Assembly: GCA_964455095.1 (NCBI GenBank)
Contig: CAYVUV010000375.1
Coordinates: 1 to 18,550 of the forward strand
Direction: 5' to 3'
From: CAYVUV01 sp964455095
Lineage (GTDB): Bacteria > Desulfobacterota > Binatia > HRBIN30 > CADEER01
DNA length: 18,550 nucleotides
Positions 1 through 7,172 of the stretch are shown piece by piece. The notes under the pieces were generated by a model, which did no database searches, was not told the origin of the DNA, and saw only the letters and a program-made list of their open reading frames with translations. The translations under genes and the position numbers were made by a program. How positions within the stretch are numbered: position 1 is the stretch's first letter; every line of letters begins with the position of its first letter.

Positions 1-2
1 GG

Positions 3-317
3 CGCGGCCGTGGGCTTCCGTTCCTCGACGAGGTGTCGCAGATCATCTGGAACGGCAAGATCGTCGGCTGGCACGAGGGCTCGCATCTCGCCGACGCGGC
101 GGCGCGGGCCGGGCTCGACCTCGTCGAGATGGACGCCGCCGTGGCCGCCGATCCGCAGGCGTACGACGCCATCATCGCGGCCAACCAGGAGGCGCATCTC
201 GCCGCCGGGCACTGGGGGGTGCCGACCATGGTGTTCGAAGGCGAGCCGTTCTTCGGTCAGGACCGCATCGATTTGCTGGTGTGGCGCCTGAAGCAGCACG
301 GCTTGCGCGCGCGGTGA
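3..317 (+). CDS. DsbA-family / 2-hydroxychromene-2-carboxylate isomerase-like protein, C-terminal part
   Basis: This is the last 104 codons of a gene whose start lies left of the window; the frame is open from base 3 and ends in TGA. The tail carries the thioredoxin-fold signature GVPTMVFEGEPFFGQDR with the conserved cis-proline loop (GVPT), followed by a final helix (IDLLVWRLKQ). This ending is typical of the DsbA-like superfamily branch with 2-hydroxychromene-2-carboxylate isomerase and kappa-class glutathione transferases, where glutathione-dependent isomerisation acts in aromatic breakdown. The N-terminal active-site residue (Ser in HCCA isomerase, Cys in true oxidoreductases) lies outside the window, so a disulfide oxidoreductase cannot be excluded. 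No signal peptide can be judged. A perfect palindrome follows 33 bases after the stop. Confidence 0.8.
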   Translation, partial: RGRGLPFLDEVSQIIWNGKIVGWHEGSHLADAAARAGLDLVEMDAAVAADPQAYDAIIAANQEAHLAAGHWGVPTMVFEGEPFFGQDRIDLLVWRLKQHGLRAR

Positions 318-350
318 TCACGTCGGCCGCCAGTTGAGGTGGCTCCTCCC

Positions 351-384
351 GCGGCCACGGCTCGCCCGGGCGAGCCGTGGCCGC
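351..384. terminator. Perfect 34-bp palindrome between convergent genes, probable terminator hairpin
   Basis: Two 17-base arms, GCGGCCACGGCTCGCCC (351-367) and its exact reverse complement (368-384), abut with no spacer, so some central pairs must open to form a loop. The palindrome lies between the stop of the plus-strand DsbA-like gene (317) and the stop of the minus-strand secreted protein (418). On the plus strand it is followed by TTCCCCCCTTTC, a poor U-tract, and there is no T-run on the other side. It is probably a bidirectional transcription stop; a protein-binding or mobile REP-like role is possible. Confidence 0.55.
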
Positions 385-398
385 TTCCCCCCTTTCAG

Positions 399-410
399 TG
401 GATCAGGTCA
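399..410 (+). repeat. 12-bp direct repeat, copy 1 (downstream of the secreted repeat protein)
   Basis: TGGATCAGGTCA is identical to the copy at 1986-1997. Each copy is preceded by a C-run plus TTTC (TTCCCCCCTTTC here, TTCCCCCTTTC at 1964-1974), separated from it by 2 bases here and 11 bases at the other copy. The pair brackets the minus-strand gene 418-1920. Function is unknown. Confidence 0.6.
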
Positions 411-417
411 GAAAGAC

Positions 418-1920
418 TCAGCCGCAGGCCGGCAGCGCCACCGGGCTGACCGACAGCGATGGTGTGACGGTTCCGCTGCATGTCGGGTTGCTGACGCACG
501 TCAGCGGCGTGTCGCAGGTCCCGTCGGCCGGGCTGGTGTCGACGCAGCGGCAGTAGGCGCGGTTCTCGCCGCTGTTGGCCGGGTCGTCGGCGAGCGTCGA
601 AGAGCCCGCGCTGCAGGTCATGGTGCCTTGATACGTGAACGTGTTCGTCCCCGAGTCGAGGTTGCCGTTGCGCGTATCGAGGGCACCCGACTGGCTGATG
701 TTGCAGGCCGTCATCGTGATCGACCCGTCGCTGGCATCGGTGCCGGTGGAGTCCGCCTCGATCCGGCTGGTGCTGTTGACCGTCAGCGTGTGGTTGCTAC
801 CGGCCTCGATGGTGATGGAGCCCCCGAATGCCGACTCGCCGTTGCCGCCGGCATCCATGTCGCCGCTCAGCGTGACGGCGCCGATACCGGTCAGATCGAT
901 CGAGCCGCCCCAGCCACCGCCCGAGGCGCCGGGGACATCGATGCTGTTGGTGCTGGCCGTGGTGATCGTGCCCGGGCTGGTCAGTGCGATGACGCTCACG
1001 GTCCCGCCGGAGCCGGTGTCGTCGCCGCGTGCGCTCCACGCGCCGGTCGCGGTCACCGAGCTGGCATCGACGCTGATCTCGCCACCGTCGGAGGTGTCGC
1101 CGCCGCCGTTGACGTTCAGGGCGTGATGAATGGCGGCAGCGCCGCCTGAGGTCAGGGTGATCGAGCCGGCAAAACCGCCGCCGGCGGCCTTTGCCTGCAC
1201 CGACTTGCTCGTGCCGCTGGTGCCGAGGGTCAGCGTGGTGGCGGCTTCGATTTCGATCGGGCCGCCCCAGGCGAACGAGTCGACTGGGCCGCCGCCGTTG
1301 GCGCTCAGGTTGCCCGTCAGATCGACGGCGCCGGTGTTGGCTGCGATGGTGATCGAGCCGCCGTCGCCGGCGCCACTGCCGTCGCAGTGGATGGCGCTGC
1401 TGCCGGTGACCGATGCGCACGAGATGGAGATGTCGCCGGAGCTGAAGCCCGACTCGCCGTCGGCGTCGATGTTCTTGCCGTTCAGCGTGCAGGCGCCGTC
1501 GGCGGTGATGTCGACCGAGCCCGACTCACTCACGTCGACGGTCCCGAGCGAGTTGCTGACCACTTCCGTCTTGAATGCGCCGGTGACCTCGACGGTAATG
1601 AATCCGGCGCGCGCGCGCAGCTTGCCGCGCACGGTGAGGTCGTGTGCCAGGACGGTAAAGGAGTTGCCGTCGGCGGTCTCCAGGCTGGCTCCCGTCCCGA
1701 CGATGACGTCCTTGGTGCCGAAATCGAGAATGCAGGCGTCGTCGAGCACATTGGTGCCCGTGATCGTACACGGGCTCGCGCCGCAGATGGCAGTGCTGCA
1801 GGCGCCCCAAGCCGCCTCACTGCCAACCAGCAGCGCTCCGAATGACATGACCAATACGGCGCGCAGCAGTCGGCGTGATGCGGTGATCGGCGACGAAGCG
1901 ATGCGATGGTATGCGGTCAT
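418..1920 (-). CDS. Secreted repeat-rich protein, probable beta-helix surface protein
   Basis: This 500-residue protein has a Sec signal peptide (charged start with RRLLR, hydrophobic core, cleavage likely after AAWG near residue 39). The mature part is rich in Gly, Ser, Thr and Asp. Nine short strand motifs of the form G-G-S-I-T-I-x-A recur at residues about 161, 187, 219, 251, 279, 305, 338, 366 and 398, 26-33 residues apart, as expected for coils of a right-handed beta-helix of the adhesin type. Cysteines cluster at both ends (41-63 and 457-499), which suggests disulfide caps. There is no C-terminal sorting helix, so it is either released or held by partners. The start is fixed by GGGAGGT about 5 bases upstream of ATG. 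I do not recognise a named family; an adhesin or structural exoprotein is inferred from fold only. It is flanked by 12-bp direct repeats. Confidence 0.8.
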   Translation of the reverse strand: MTAYHRIASSPITASRRLLRAVLVMSFGALLVGSEAAWGACSTAICGASPCTITGTNVLDDACILDFGTKDVIVGTGASLETADGNSFTVLAHDLTVRGKLRARAGFITVEVTGAFKTEVVSNSLGTVDVSESGSVDITADGACTLNGKNIDADGESGFSSGDISISCASVTGSSAIHCDGSGAGDGGSITIAANTGAVDLTGNLSANGGGPVDSFAWGGPIEIEAATTLTLGTSGTSKSVQAKAAGGGFAGSITLTSGGAAAIHHALNVNGGGDTSDGGEISVDASSVTATGAWSARGDDTGSGGTVSVIALTSPGTITTASTNSIDVPGASGGGWGGSIDLTGIGAVTLSGDMDAGGNGESAFGGSITIEAGSNHTLTVNSTSRIEADSTGTDASDGSITMTACNISQSGALDTRNGNLDSGTNTFTYQGTMTCSAGSSTLADDPANSGENRAYCRCVDTSPADGTCDTPLTCVSNPTCSGTVTPSLSVSPVALPACG

Positions 1921-1985
1921 CGGATACCTCCCAAAGTCAATGTGGTGGTTTTCGAGCTGATGATTCCCCCTTTCGCCTCCTGGAA

Positions 1986-1997
1986 TGGATCAGGTCA
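1986..1997 (+). repeat. 12-bp direct repeat, copy 2 (5' leader of the secreted repeat protein)
   Basis: TGGATCAGGTCA is identical to 399-410. Read on the minus strand it lies in the probable 5' leader of the secreted protein as TGACCTGATCCA, followed by a G-run (GAAAGGGGGAA), about 66 bases before the ATG. It could be a regulator site, a processing signal or a trace of element insertion. Confidence 0.6.
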
Positions 1998-2265
1998 TAG
2001 GACACCCCCTCGCACCGTCTGGTGCGCGTAAAGGTGGCCCCGCATCCACGGCGCATCCCCCGACCACCGTGGCCACCGACTGCAAAAATTTCGATGTGCG
2101 CGTTCTGTGGAGGCAATGCTCGTGCCGCCAAGGGCGGGGCGGCGTGTCATCCGGCGCGCGCGAACACGTGGCACGTTGCTGTGCGGGATACGATGGGAGA
2201 GGAAAAGTCGAGCGATATGAAACTGTCGCGGCGTCAATTTCGTGTAGACGTGACACAACGGTGCA

Positions 2266-2294
2266 TTGAACGATATTCAACTGACTAGAATATA
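2266..2294 (+). promoter_or_regulatory. Weak promoter-like boxes and small inverted repeat in AT-rich core
   Basis: TTGAA-CGATA-TTCAA (2266-2280) is a 5-bp inverted repeat. It overlaps a -35-like TTGAAC (2266-2271), which is followed 17 bases later by AATATA (2289-2294), or 14 bases later by the better -10 match TAGAAT (2286-2291) at poor spacing. It would read toward the RND exporter, leaving a leader of over 300 bases. This is a motif match only. Confidence 0.25.
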
Positions 2295-2635
2295 CCTGTC
2301 AGTACGATACTTGTCTGAGATATCAGCAAAATGCTGCAAGCGAATGACGCAACGGTCTTACTGGGTACGGGCGGGAGTGGCGGGTCGCGGGTGCTGGCCA
2401 GATTCGCCAGCGCCGGCGATCTTCTGCTGCCGTGGGGCCGCCGCCCCTTCGGCTCAGGTCGGCCGCACTATTCCCCTTGCGTCTACGCGGCCCTTCGGAT
2501 TACACGGACTTGTATCGCTTCCAATCGCTGACACGACCGCATGAGTGTCCTGATGCCTGTGGATGGTCACGGCTCGGCACGGAGCCCGAGGGCTCCTGGC
2601 TCCGGGCCGCAAAGGCCCGCCTCCGCCCGCCGCCG

Positions 2636-4981
2636 ATGATGGAGCGCTACATCAGCTTCATCGTGCGCCACCGCCTGGCAGTGGTCCTGGCGGTGATAGG
2701 CGTCACGGTACTGCTCGGTACGCAACTGCGGCACGTGCACATGGAGATCCGCCGGCGCGCCAACCTGCCCGATCAACACCCGTATGTGCAGGTGCAGAAC
2801 CGCATCTCCGACCTGTTCGGCGGCGAGGCGATCGTCATCATCGGCGTCGTCGCCAACCAGGGCACCATCTTCACCCCCGAGATCCTGGGCAAGATTCAAC
2901 GCATTACCGACGGCCTGCGCGACACCGCCGGCGTGATCGAGACGAGCCTGTTCAGCATCGCGGCGCCGTACGTCAAGGCGGTGGTCCCGACCGCCGACAA
3001 CTCGCTCGACATTCATCCGCTGATGGACGGCGTTCCGCATACGGCCGAGGCCATTCGCGCCCTGCGCGAGGCCATCCACGCCGATCCGGTCCTGCGCGAG
3101 AACCTGATCGCGGCCGACGACAGCGCCGCCGTGATCGTCGCCGAGTTCGACGACACCGTCACCGACGCGCAGCTCATGCCGGCCGTTCACGCCGTGGTCG
3201 ACGCCGAGCGCGGCGCCGAGGTCACCATCGCCCTGGCCGGTGCGCCGGTGCTGCGCGGGGCGCTGTCGCACTATACGGCGATGATCGCCGTGCTGTTTCC
3301 GCTCGCCGTGGTGGTCATCGGCCTGATCCACTACGAGGCGTTTCGGACCCTGCAGGCGATGTTCCTGCCGCTGGTGACCGCCCTGCTGAGCGTCATCTGG
3401 GCGGTGGGCATCATGGGCCTGCTGGGCGCGCCGATGGATACCTGGAGCGCCATGACGCCGGTGCTGATCCTGGCCGTGGCTGCCGGGCACGCCGTGCAGA
3501 TTCTCAAGCGCTACTACGAGGAGTTCGCTCGCGTCGGCGACAGCCAACGCGCCGTCATCCGCTCGGTGACCGCCGTCGGTCCGGTGATGCTGACCGCCGG
3601 ACTGATCGCGGCGGCCGGGTTCGGCTCGCTGGCGACGTTCGGCATCACCAGCGTGCGCACCTTCGGCCTGCTGCTGGCGTCCGGCATCCTCAGCGCGCTG
3701 GTCATCGAGATGACCTTCACCCCGGCTTGCCGATGCCTGCTGCCGGCCCCGAAGATCGCCGAGACCAAGCGTGAGGGCGAGGCGCGTTGGCTCGACCGCG
3801 CGCTGGAATGGTTGGCCGATTTGGTCGTCAGCCGGCCGCGCACCGTGCTGGCCGCTGGCGCCGTCATCGCAGCCATCGCGGCAGTCGGCGCCTTGACAGT
3901 GCGGGTGGACAACAGTTTCCGCTACTGGTTCGCAGCCTCCACCCAGGTGCGCCAGGACGACGCGCTGCTCAATCAGAAGCTGCCCGGTTCGGCCACGCTG
4001 CGCTTGCTGATCGACGGACACGAGGACGGAGTGCTCAAGGACCCGAAAGTGCTCGAGGCGATGAGCGACCTCGAGGCGTTCATGGACCGCGAGCCCAACC
4101 TGGGTGGGGTGAGCTCGATCGCCGACTACGTCAAGCGCCTCCACCAGGCGATGCACGGCGGCGACGCGGCCTACTACCGCATCCCGGACAACCGCAAGCT
4201 GATCGAGGAGTACCTGTTCCTGTACAGCATGTCGGCCGGTCCGGACGGCCTCTCGGCCTTCGTCGACGCGCCGTTCCAGCACGCCGTCGTGCGCGCGCTC
4301 AGCAAGACCGACAGCGCCGTCTACTCGCGCGACCTGCTCGACCGCTTGAGCGCCTTCGCCGCCGAGCGCTTTGCCGGGCTCCCGGTCACGGTGGGCATCG
4401 CCGGCGGCACGCTCGGTGTGCAGACGGCGATGAACGACGTCGTCGTGCACGAGAAGGTCGTCAACATCGTACAGGTGAGCGCCATCATTCTGGTGCTCTG
4501 CGCGCTGGTGCTGCGCTCGCTGGTCGGCGCCGCGTTCGTGCTCGTCCCGCTCGCCATGGCGGTGCTGATCAACCTCGGGCTCATGGGGTGGACGGGGACG
4601 TGGCTCGACATGACGACGGCGGCGATCAGCGCCATGGGTGTCAGCATCGGTGCCGACTTCGCCATCTACCTCATTTTCCGCATTCGCGAGGAATGGGGGC
4701 GGACACCGGCGCTCGAGGACGCCATCCGCACCAGCCTGACGACGTCCGGCAAGGCCATCTTCTTCGTCTCGAGTGGCGTGACGTTCGGCTACCTGGTGCT
4801 GCCGTTCTCCGGTTTCAGCATCTGGGTGCGGCTCGGCGTGCTGACGTCCGTCATCGTCTCGGCCAGCGCCCTCGGCGCCCTGACGATGATTCCCGCCCTC
4901 GCGCTGGTGTTTCGCCCGCGCTTTCTGGCGCGCTTGCGCGGGCCGGCGACCGCGGTCTCGGCCGAGCGCTGCGTCGCTTGA
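2636..4981 (+). CDS. RND-superfamily exporter, MMPL/HAE3 type (COG1033-like)
   Basis: The protein of 781 residues is an inner-membrane transporter with the two-fold RND layout: a TM helix near residues 13-30, a periplasmic loop domain (about 31-215), a five-helix bundle (about 220-370), then a second TM helix (about 405-425), loop domain and five-helix bundle to the C terminus. Single-protein exporters of this class move lipids, hopanoids or other hydrophobic molecules. The proton-relay Asp is present in the second half (GADFAIYL, D674), but the matching first-half site reads AAGHAVQIL with His285. The ATG at 2636 or 2639 begins the family-like MERYISFIVRHR; the open frame runs about 200 bases further upstream, but that extension is low-complexity and unlike the family. 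No good Shine-Dalgarno precedes either ATG. It stands alone, with convergent msr downstream. Confidence 0.85.
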   Translation: MMERYISFIVRHRLAVVLAVIGVTVLLGTQLRHVHMEIRRRANLPDQHPYVQVQNRISDLFGGEAIVIIGVVANQGTIFTPEILGKIQRITDGLRDTAGVIETSLFSIAAPYVKAVVPTADNSLDIHPLMDGVPHTAEAIRALREAIHADPVLRENLIAADDSAAVIVAEFDDTVTDAQLMPAVHAVVDAERGAEVTIALAGAPVLRGALSHYTAMIAVLFPLAVVVIGLIHYEAFRTLQAMFLPLVTALLSVIWAVGIMGLLGAPMDTWSAMTPVLILAVAAGHAVQILKRYYEEFARVGDSQRAVIRSVTAVGPVMLTAGLIAAAGFGSLATFGITSVRTFGLLLASGILSALVIEMTFTPACRCLLPAPKIAETKREGEARWLDRALEWLADLVVSRPRTVLAAGAVIAAIAAVGALTVRVDNSFRYWFAASTQVRQDDALLNQKLPGSATLRLLIDGHEDGVLKDPKVLEAMSDLEAFMDREPNLGGVSSIADYVKRLHQAMHGGDAAYYRIPDNRKLIEEYLFLYSMSAGPDGLSAFVDAPFQHAVVRALSKTDSAVYSRDLLDRLSAFAAERFAGLPVTVGIAGGTLGVQTAMNDVVVHEKVVNIVQVSAIILVLCALVLRSLVGAAFVLVPLAMAVLINLGLMGWTGTWLDMTTAAISAMGVSIGADFAIYLIFRIREEWGRTPALEDAIRTSLTTSGKAIFFVSSGVTFGYLVLPFSGFSIWVRLGVLTSVIVSASALGALTMIPALALVFRPRFLARLRGPATAVSAERCVA

Positions 4982-5023
4982 GAGGTGCCGCGGGGGCTTT
5001 TACTCCGGACTTCTTGTGCCCTT

Positions 5024-5092
5024 GGGAGGGCGACGCTCCCGCGGAGCCGTCTGGCGCATTGAGGCACGGCTCGGCAGGAGCGTCGCCCTCCC
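5024..5092. repeat. Imperfect inverted repeat of the 'EGDAPAEP / GSAGASPS' class
   Basis: A 27-base left arm (5024-5050) pairs with 5066-5092 with two mismatches around a 15-base loop. The core GGGAGGGCGACGCTCC and its complement belong to a palindromic repeat common in intergenic DNA of many high-GC bacteria; when mistranslated it yields the peptides EGDAPAEP and GSAGASPS, both of which appear in the minus-strand reading here. It lies between the convergent RND gene (ends 4981) and msrBA (ends 5129), so it can act as a bidirectional terminator. Spread by REP-associated transposases (RAYT) is a plausible origin but not shown. Confidence 0.75.
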
Positions 5093-5128
5093 GTTGGGAG
5101 AAAATCGACAGTCTCGCTTCGCGGCCGC

Positions 5129-6193
5129 TCAATCGCGCAGGAAGTGGCAGGTGTAGCCGCCCGGGTTCTTCTGCAGGTAATCCTGGTGGTCTTCCTCGGC
5201 CGGCGTGAACTCGCCGGCGGCGACGATCTCGGTCACGATCGGGTCCGGCCACTTGCCTGATTGGCCGACCCGCGCCTTGACCCGCTCGGCCGTCTCGCGC
5301 TGCGCCTCGGAGTGGTAGAAGATCGCCGAGCGATACGAGGTGCCGATGTCGTTGCCCTGGCGGTTGAGCGTCGTCGGGTCGTGCATGCGGAAGAAGTATC
5401 CCAGCAGATCCTCGTACGAGATCTTGGTCGGATCGAAGATCACCTCCACCGCCTCGGCGTGCCCGGTGTCGCCGGCATGCACGTCGGGGTAGGTCGGGTT
5501 CGCAGTCGATCCCCCCGTATAGCCGACGCGGGTGGAGACGACTCCGGGGATATTGCGCAGGATCTCCTGCATGCCCCAGAAGCAGCCGCCGGCCAGGGTC
5601 GCGACTTCGCGGGATGCGCCGGCAGCGGGCGTCGCGGCCCCGGCCGCCGCGGCGCCGGCCGGGGCGAACAGCTTGGCGTAGGCGCCGTACCCCTCGCGTT
5701 CGAGGTCGGCGGCGGGAACGAACCGCAACGCCGCCGAGTTCATGCAGTAGCGCTGGCCCGTGGGTGCCGGCCCGTCGTCGAAGACATGCCCGAGGTGGGA
5801 GTCGGCACCCTTCGAGCGCACCTCGACGCGCCGCGTGAGCAGGCCGTAGTCCTCGACCGTGACGATGTTGGTCGGCACGAGCGGGCGCGTGAAGCTGGGC
5901 CAGCCGGTCCCCGAGTCGAATTTGTCGAGCGAGCTGAACAGCGGCTCGCCGGAGACCACGTCGACGTAGATCCCCGGGGCGTGATTGTCCCAGTAGGCGT
6001 TTTGGAAGGGGCGCTCGGTCCCCTCCTTTTGCGTGACGCGATACTGCTCGGCCGTCAGCCGCTGGCGCAGCTCCGCGTCGCTCGGCTTGCTGGACGTCGT
6101 TGCGGTCGCTCGATCCGCGTCGTCGACGGCGCCGGCCCGACAGCCGGCGACCAACAACAGCGCGGCGATTCCAATGGCTGCGATTGCTTTCAT
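5129..6193 (-). CDS. msrBA: Lipoprotein bifunctional peptide-methionine sulfoxide reductase (MsrB-MsrA fusion)
   Basis: This 354-residue fusion repairs both R- and S-methionine sulfoxide in envelope proteins. It starts with a lipoprotein signal (LLLVAGC, acylated Cys18). The MsrB domain (about 40-162) shows DSGTGWPSF, HLGHVFDDGP and the catalytic RYCMNS with Cys150. An Ala-rich linker (about 178-195) leads to the MsrA domain (about 196-354) with catalytic GCFWG (Cys204), GYTGG and a C-terminal Cys349 in GGYTCHFL as likely resolving residue. There are only four cysteines in all, so the MsrB zinc CxxC pairs are absent, and Thr96 sits in the G-[CT]-G-W-P motif. The ATG at 6193 is chosen because it opens the lipoprotein signal and has AGGAAA four bases upstream. 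It is divergent from the SDR gene with 156 bases between. Confidence 0.93.
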   Translation of the reverse strand: MKAIAAIGIAALLLVAGCRAGAVDDADRATATTSSKPSDAELRQRLTAEQYRVTQKEGTERPFQNAYWDNHAPGIYVDVVSGEPLFSSLDKFDSGTGWPSFTRPLVPTNIVTVEDYGLLTRRVEVRSKGADSHLGHVFDDGPAPTGQRYCMNSAALRFVPAADLEREGYGAYAKLFAPAGAAAAGAATPAAGASREVATLAGGCFWGMQEILRNIPGVVSTRVGYTGGSTANPTYPDVHAGDTGHAEAVEVIFDPTKISYEDLLGYFFRMHDPTTLNRQGNDIGTSYRSAIFYHSEAQRETAERVKARVGQSGKWPDPIVTEIVAAGEFTPAEEDHQDYLQKNPGGYTCHFLRD

Positions 6194-6349
6194 CTGGTTT
6201 CCTATCTGAGCGCGCCGCGTGCAGCGGCGCAAGCCCCATCCCCCCTTTGATGCCGGCACGCGGGCGCGGTTTCAGGCCGTGCGCCTTTGTGGCGTCTGCC
6301 GCTCGCGTGCTACGCGTGCGGGCGCTGAGCGACCGGCATTGGGGGGGAC

Positions 6350-7156
6350 ATGGCAGGCCTGACCGACTATGCGAACAAGACGGCGGTGATCACGGGCGCT
6401 TCGAGCGGCATCGGCGCCGAGTTTGCCCGCGTGATCGCGGCGCGCGGGGCGCGTGTAGCGCTGGTGGCAAGGCGGCGCGAGCGGCTCGAAGAGCTGGCGG
6501 GAGAGATCACCGCGAAAGGCGGCGAAGCGTCCGTCCACCCGTGCGATGTCTCGCAGCGCGACGCGGTGGAGGCGACGAGCCGCGACATCGTGCACCGCTG
6601 GGGCGGCGTGGACCTGTTGATCAACAACGCGGGCTACGGGCGCCACATGCTGTGGCGCGACCAGGACGTCGACGATATCGAGCGCATGACGCAGACCAAC
6701 TATCTCGGCCCGGTGTACTGGATGAAGAGCGTGCTGCCCGGCATGCGCGCGCGCGGCCGCGGCTGGATCGTCAACATCTCTTCGCTGGCTGGTGTGCTGC
6801 CGCAGCCCGACGAGGCGTCGTACTCGGCGACCAAGTTCGCGCTGACCGGGCTGTCCGAAGCGCTGGCCTACGAGCTGGCGCCACACGGGGTCCACGTTCT
6901 GGTCGTGCACCCGGCGCTGGTGCGGACCGAGATGTTCACGCCCGAGGTGATGGCCCGGCTGCCGCGCAGCGCGGCGGGCAGCTTCATCGATACCGATGCG
7001 TTCGTCGCCGCGGCGCTGCACGCCCTGGCGCGCGGCGAGATCTCGGTGATCCTGCCGCGCCGCTTCCGCCTCGTGGCGCTGCTGCGCGCGCTCTCGCCAC
7101 GCCTGATCGGCGGCGCCCTGGCGCGCGTCAAGCTGCGCGCCATCGCCGATCTGTAG
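6350..7156 (+). CDS. Classical short-chain dehydrogenase/reductase (SDR)
   Basis: This 268-residue cytoplasmic NAD(P)-dependent oxidoreductase has the full classical SDR set: cofactor glycine motif TGASSGIG (15-22), NNAG (92-95), catalytic Asn117, Ser144/145 (NISSLAG), Tyr158 and Lys162 (YSATK). The Arg-rich stretch after the second strand (ARRRERLEEL, 40-49) favours NADP(H). The C-terminal 40 residues are hydrophobic and basic (LPRRFRLVALLRAL), as in SDRs that lie on membranes and reduce lipid or steroid ketones; the substrate itself cannot be read. A G-run (GGGGGGG) sits just upstream of the ATG at 6350. The gene ends 16 bases from the convergent stop of the Cys-rich surface protein, so no separate terminator fits. 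It could be read as a DprE2 analogue, but it is far from the DprE1-like gene and lacks specific support. Confidence 0.92.
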   Translation: MAGLTDYANKTAVITGASSGIGAEFARVIAARGARVALVARRRERLEELAGEITAKGGEASVHPCDVSQRDAVEATSRDIVHRWGGVDLLINNAGYGRHMLWRDQDVDDIERMTQTNYLGPVYWMKSVLPGMRARGRGWIVNISSLAGVLPQPDEASYSATKFALTGLSEALAYELAPHGVHVLVVHPALVRTEMFTPEVMARLPRSAAGSFIDTDAFVAAALHALARGEISVILPRRFRLVALLRALSPRLIGGALARVKLRAIADL

Positions 7157-7172
7157 GGCTGCGAGCGCGCGC

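Larger units (their letters stand above)
1921..2635. other. 715-bp gene-free region with AT-rich core between divergent genes
   Basis: No open frame here has a credible start, codon pattern or recognisable product on either strand. The part next to 1920 holds the ribosome site and leader of the secreted protein, including the second direct repeat (1986-1997). Bases 2221-2340 are only about 43% G+C by hand count, far below the surroundings, and contain the imperfect promoter-like boxes noted separately. Bases 2400-2635 return to high G+C with short GC hairpins (for example GAGCCCGAGGGCTC around 2583-2596). Most likely it is the divergent control region for the secreted protein and the RND exporter; an unseen small RNA is possible. 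Confidence 0.6.

Noticed and set aside
334..1960. Plus-strand frames opposite the secreted repeat protein
   Set aside because: No signal peptide, ribosome site or motif; the minus strand has a signal peptide, strong ribosome site and periodic strand motifs.
2432..2635. N-terminal extension of the RND exporter to ATG 2432
   Set aside because: The 68 extra residues are Pro/Arg-rich and unlike the family, whose N-terminus begins with a short cytoplasmic segment such as MERYISFIVRHR and TM1.
2567..4450. Minus-strand 627-codon frame antisense to the RND exporter
   Set aside because: Same type of shadow: skewed composition, no motif, opposite to a clear transporter gene.
4851..5128. Extended minus-strand frame with EGDAPAEP and GSAGASPS peptides
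   Set aside because: These peptides are the known mistranslation of the intergenic inverted repeat, and the frame differs from msrBA.
6350..7156. SDR gene as the DprE2 partner of the DprE1-like oxidase
   Set aside because: It is about 9 kb away, divergent from msrBA, and carries only generic classical SDR motifs.
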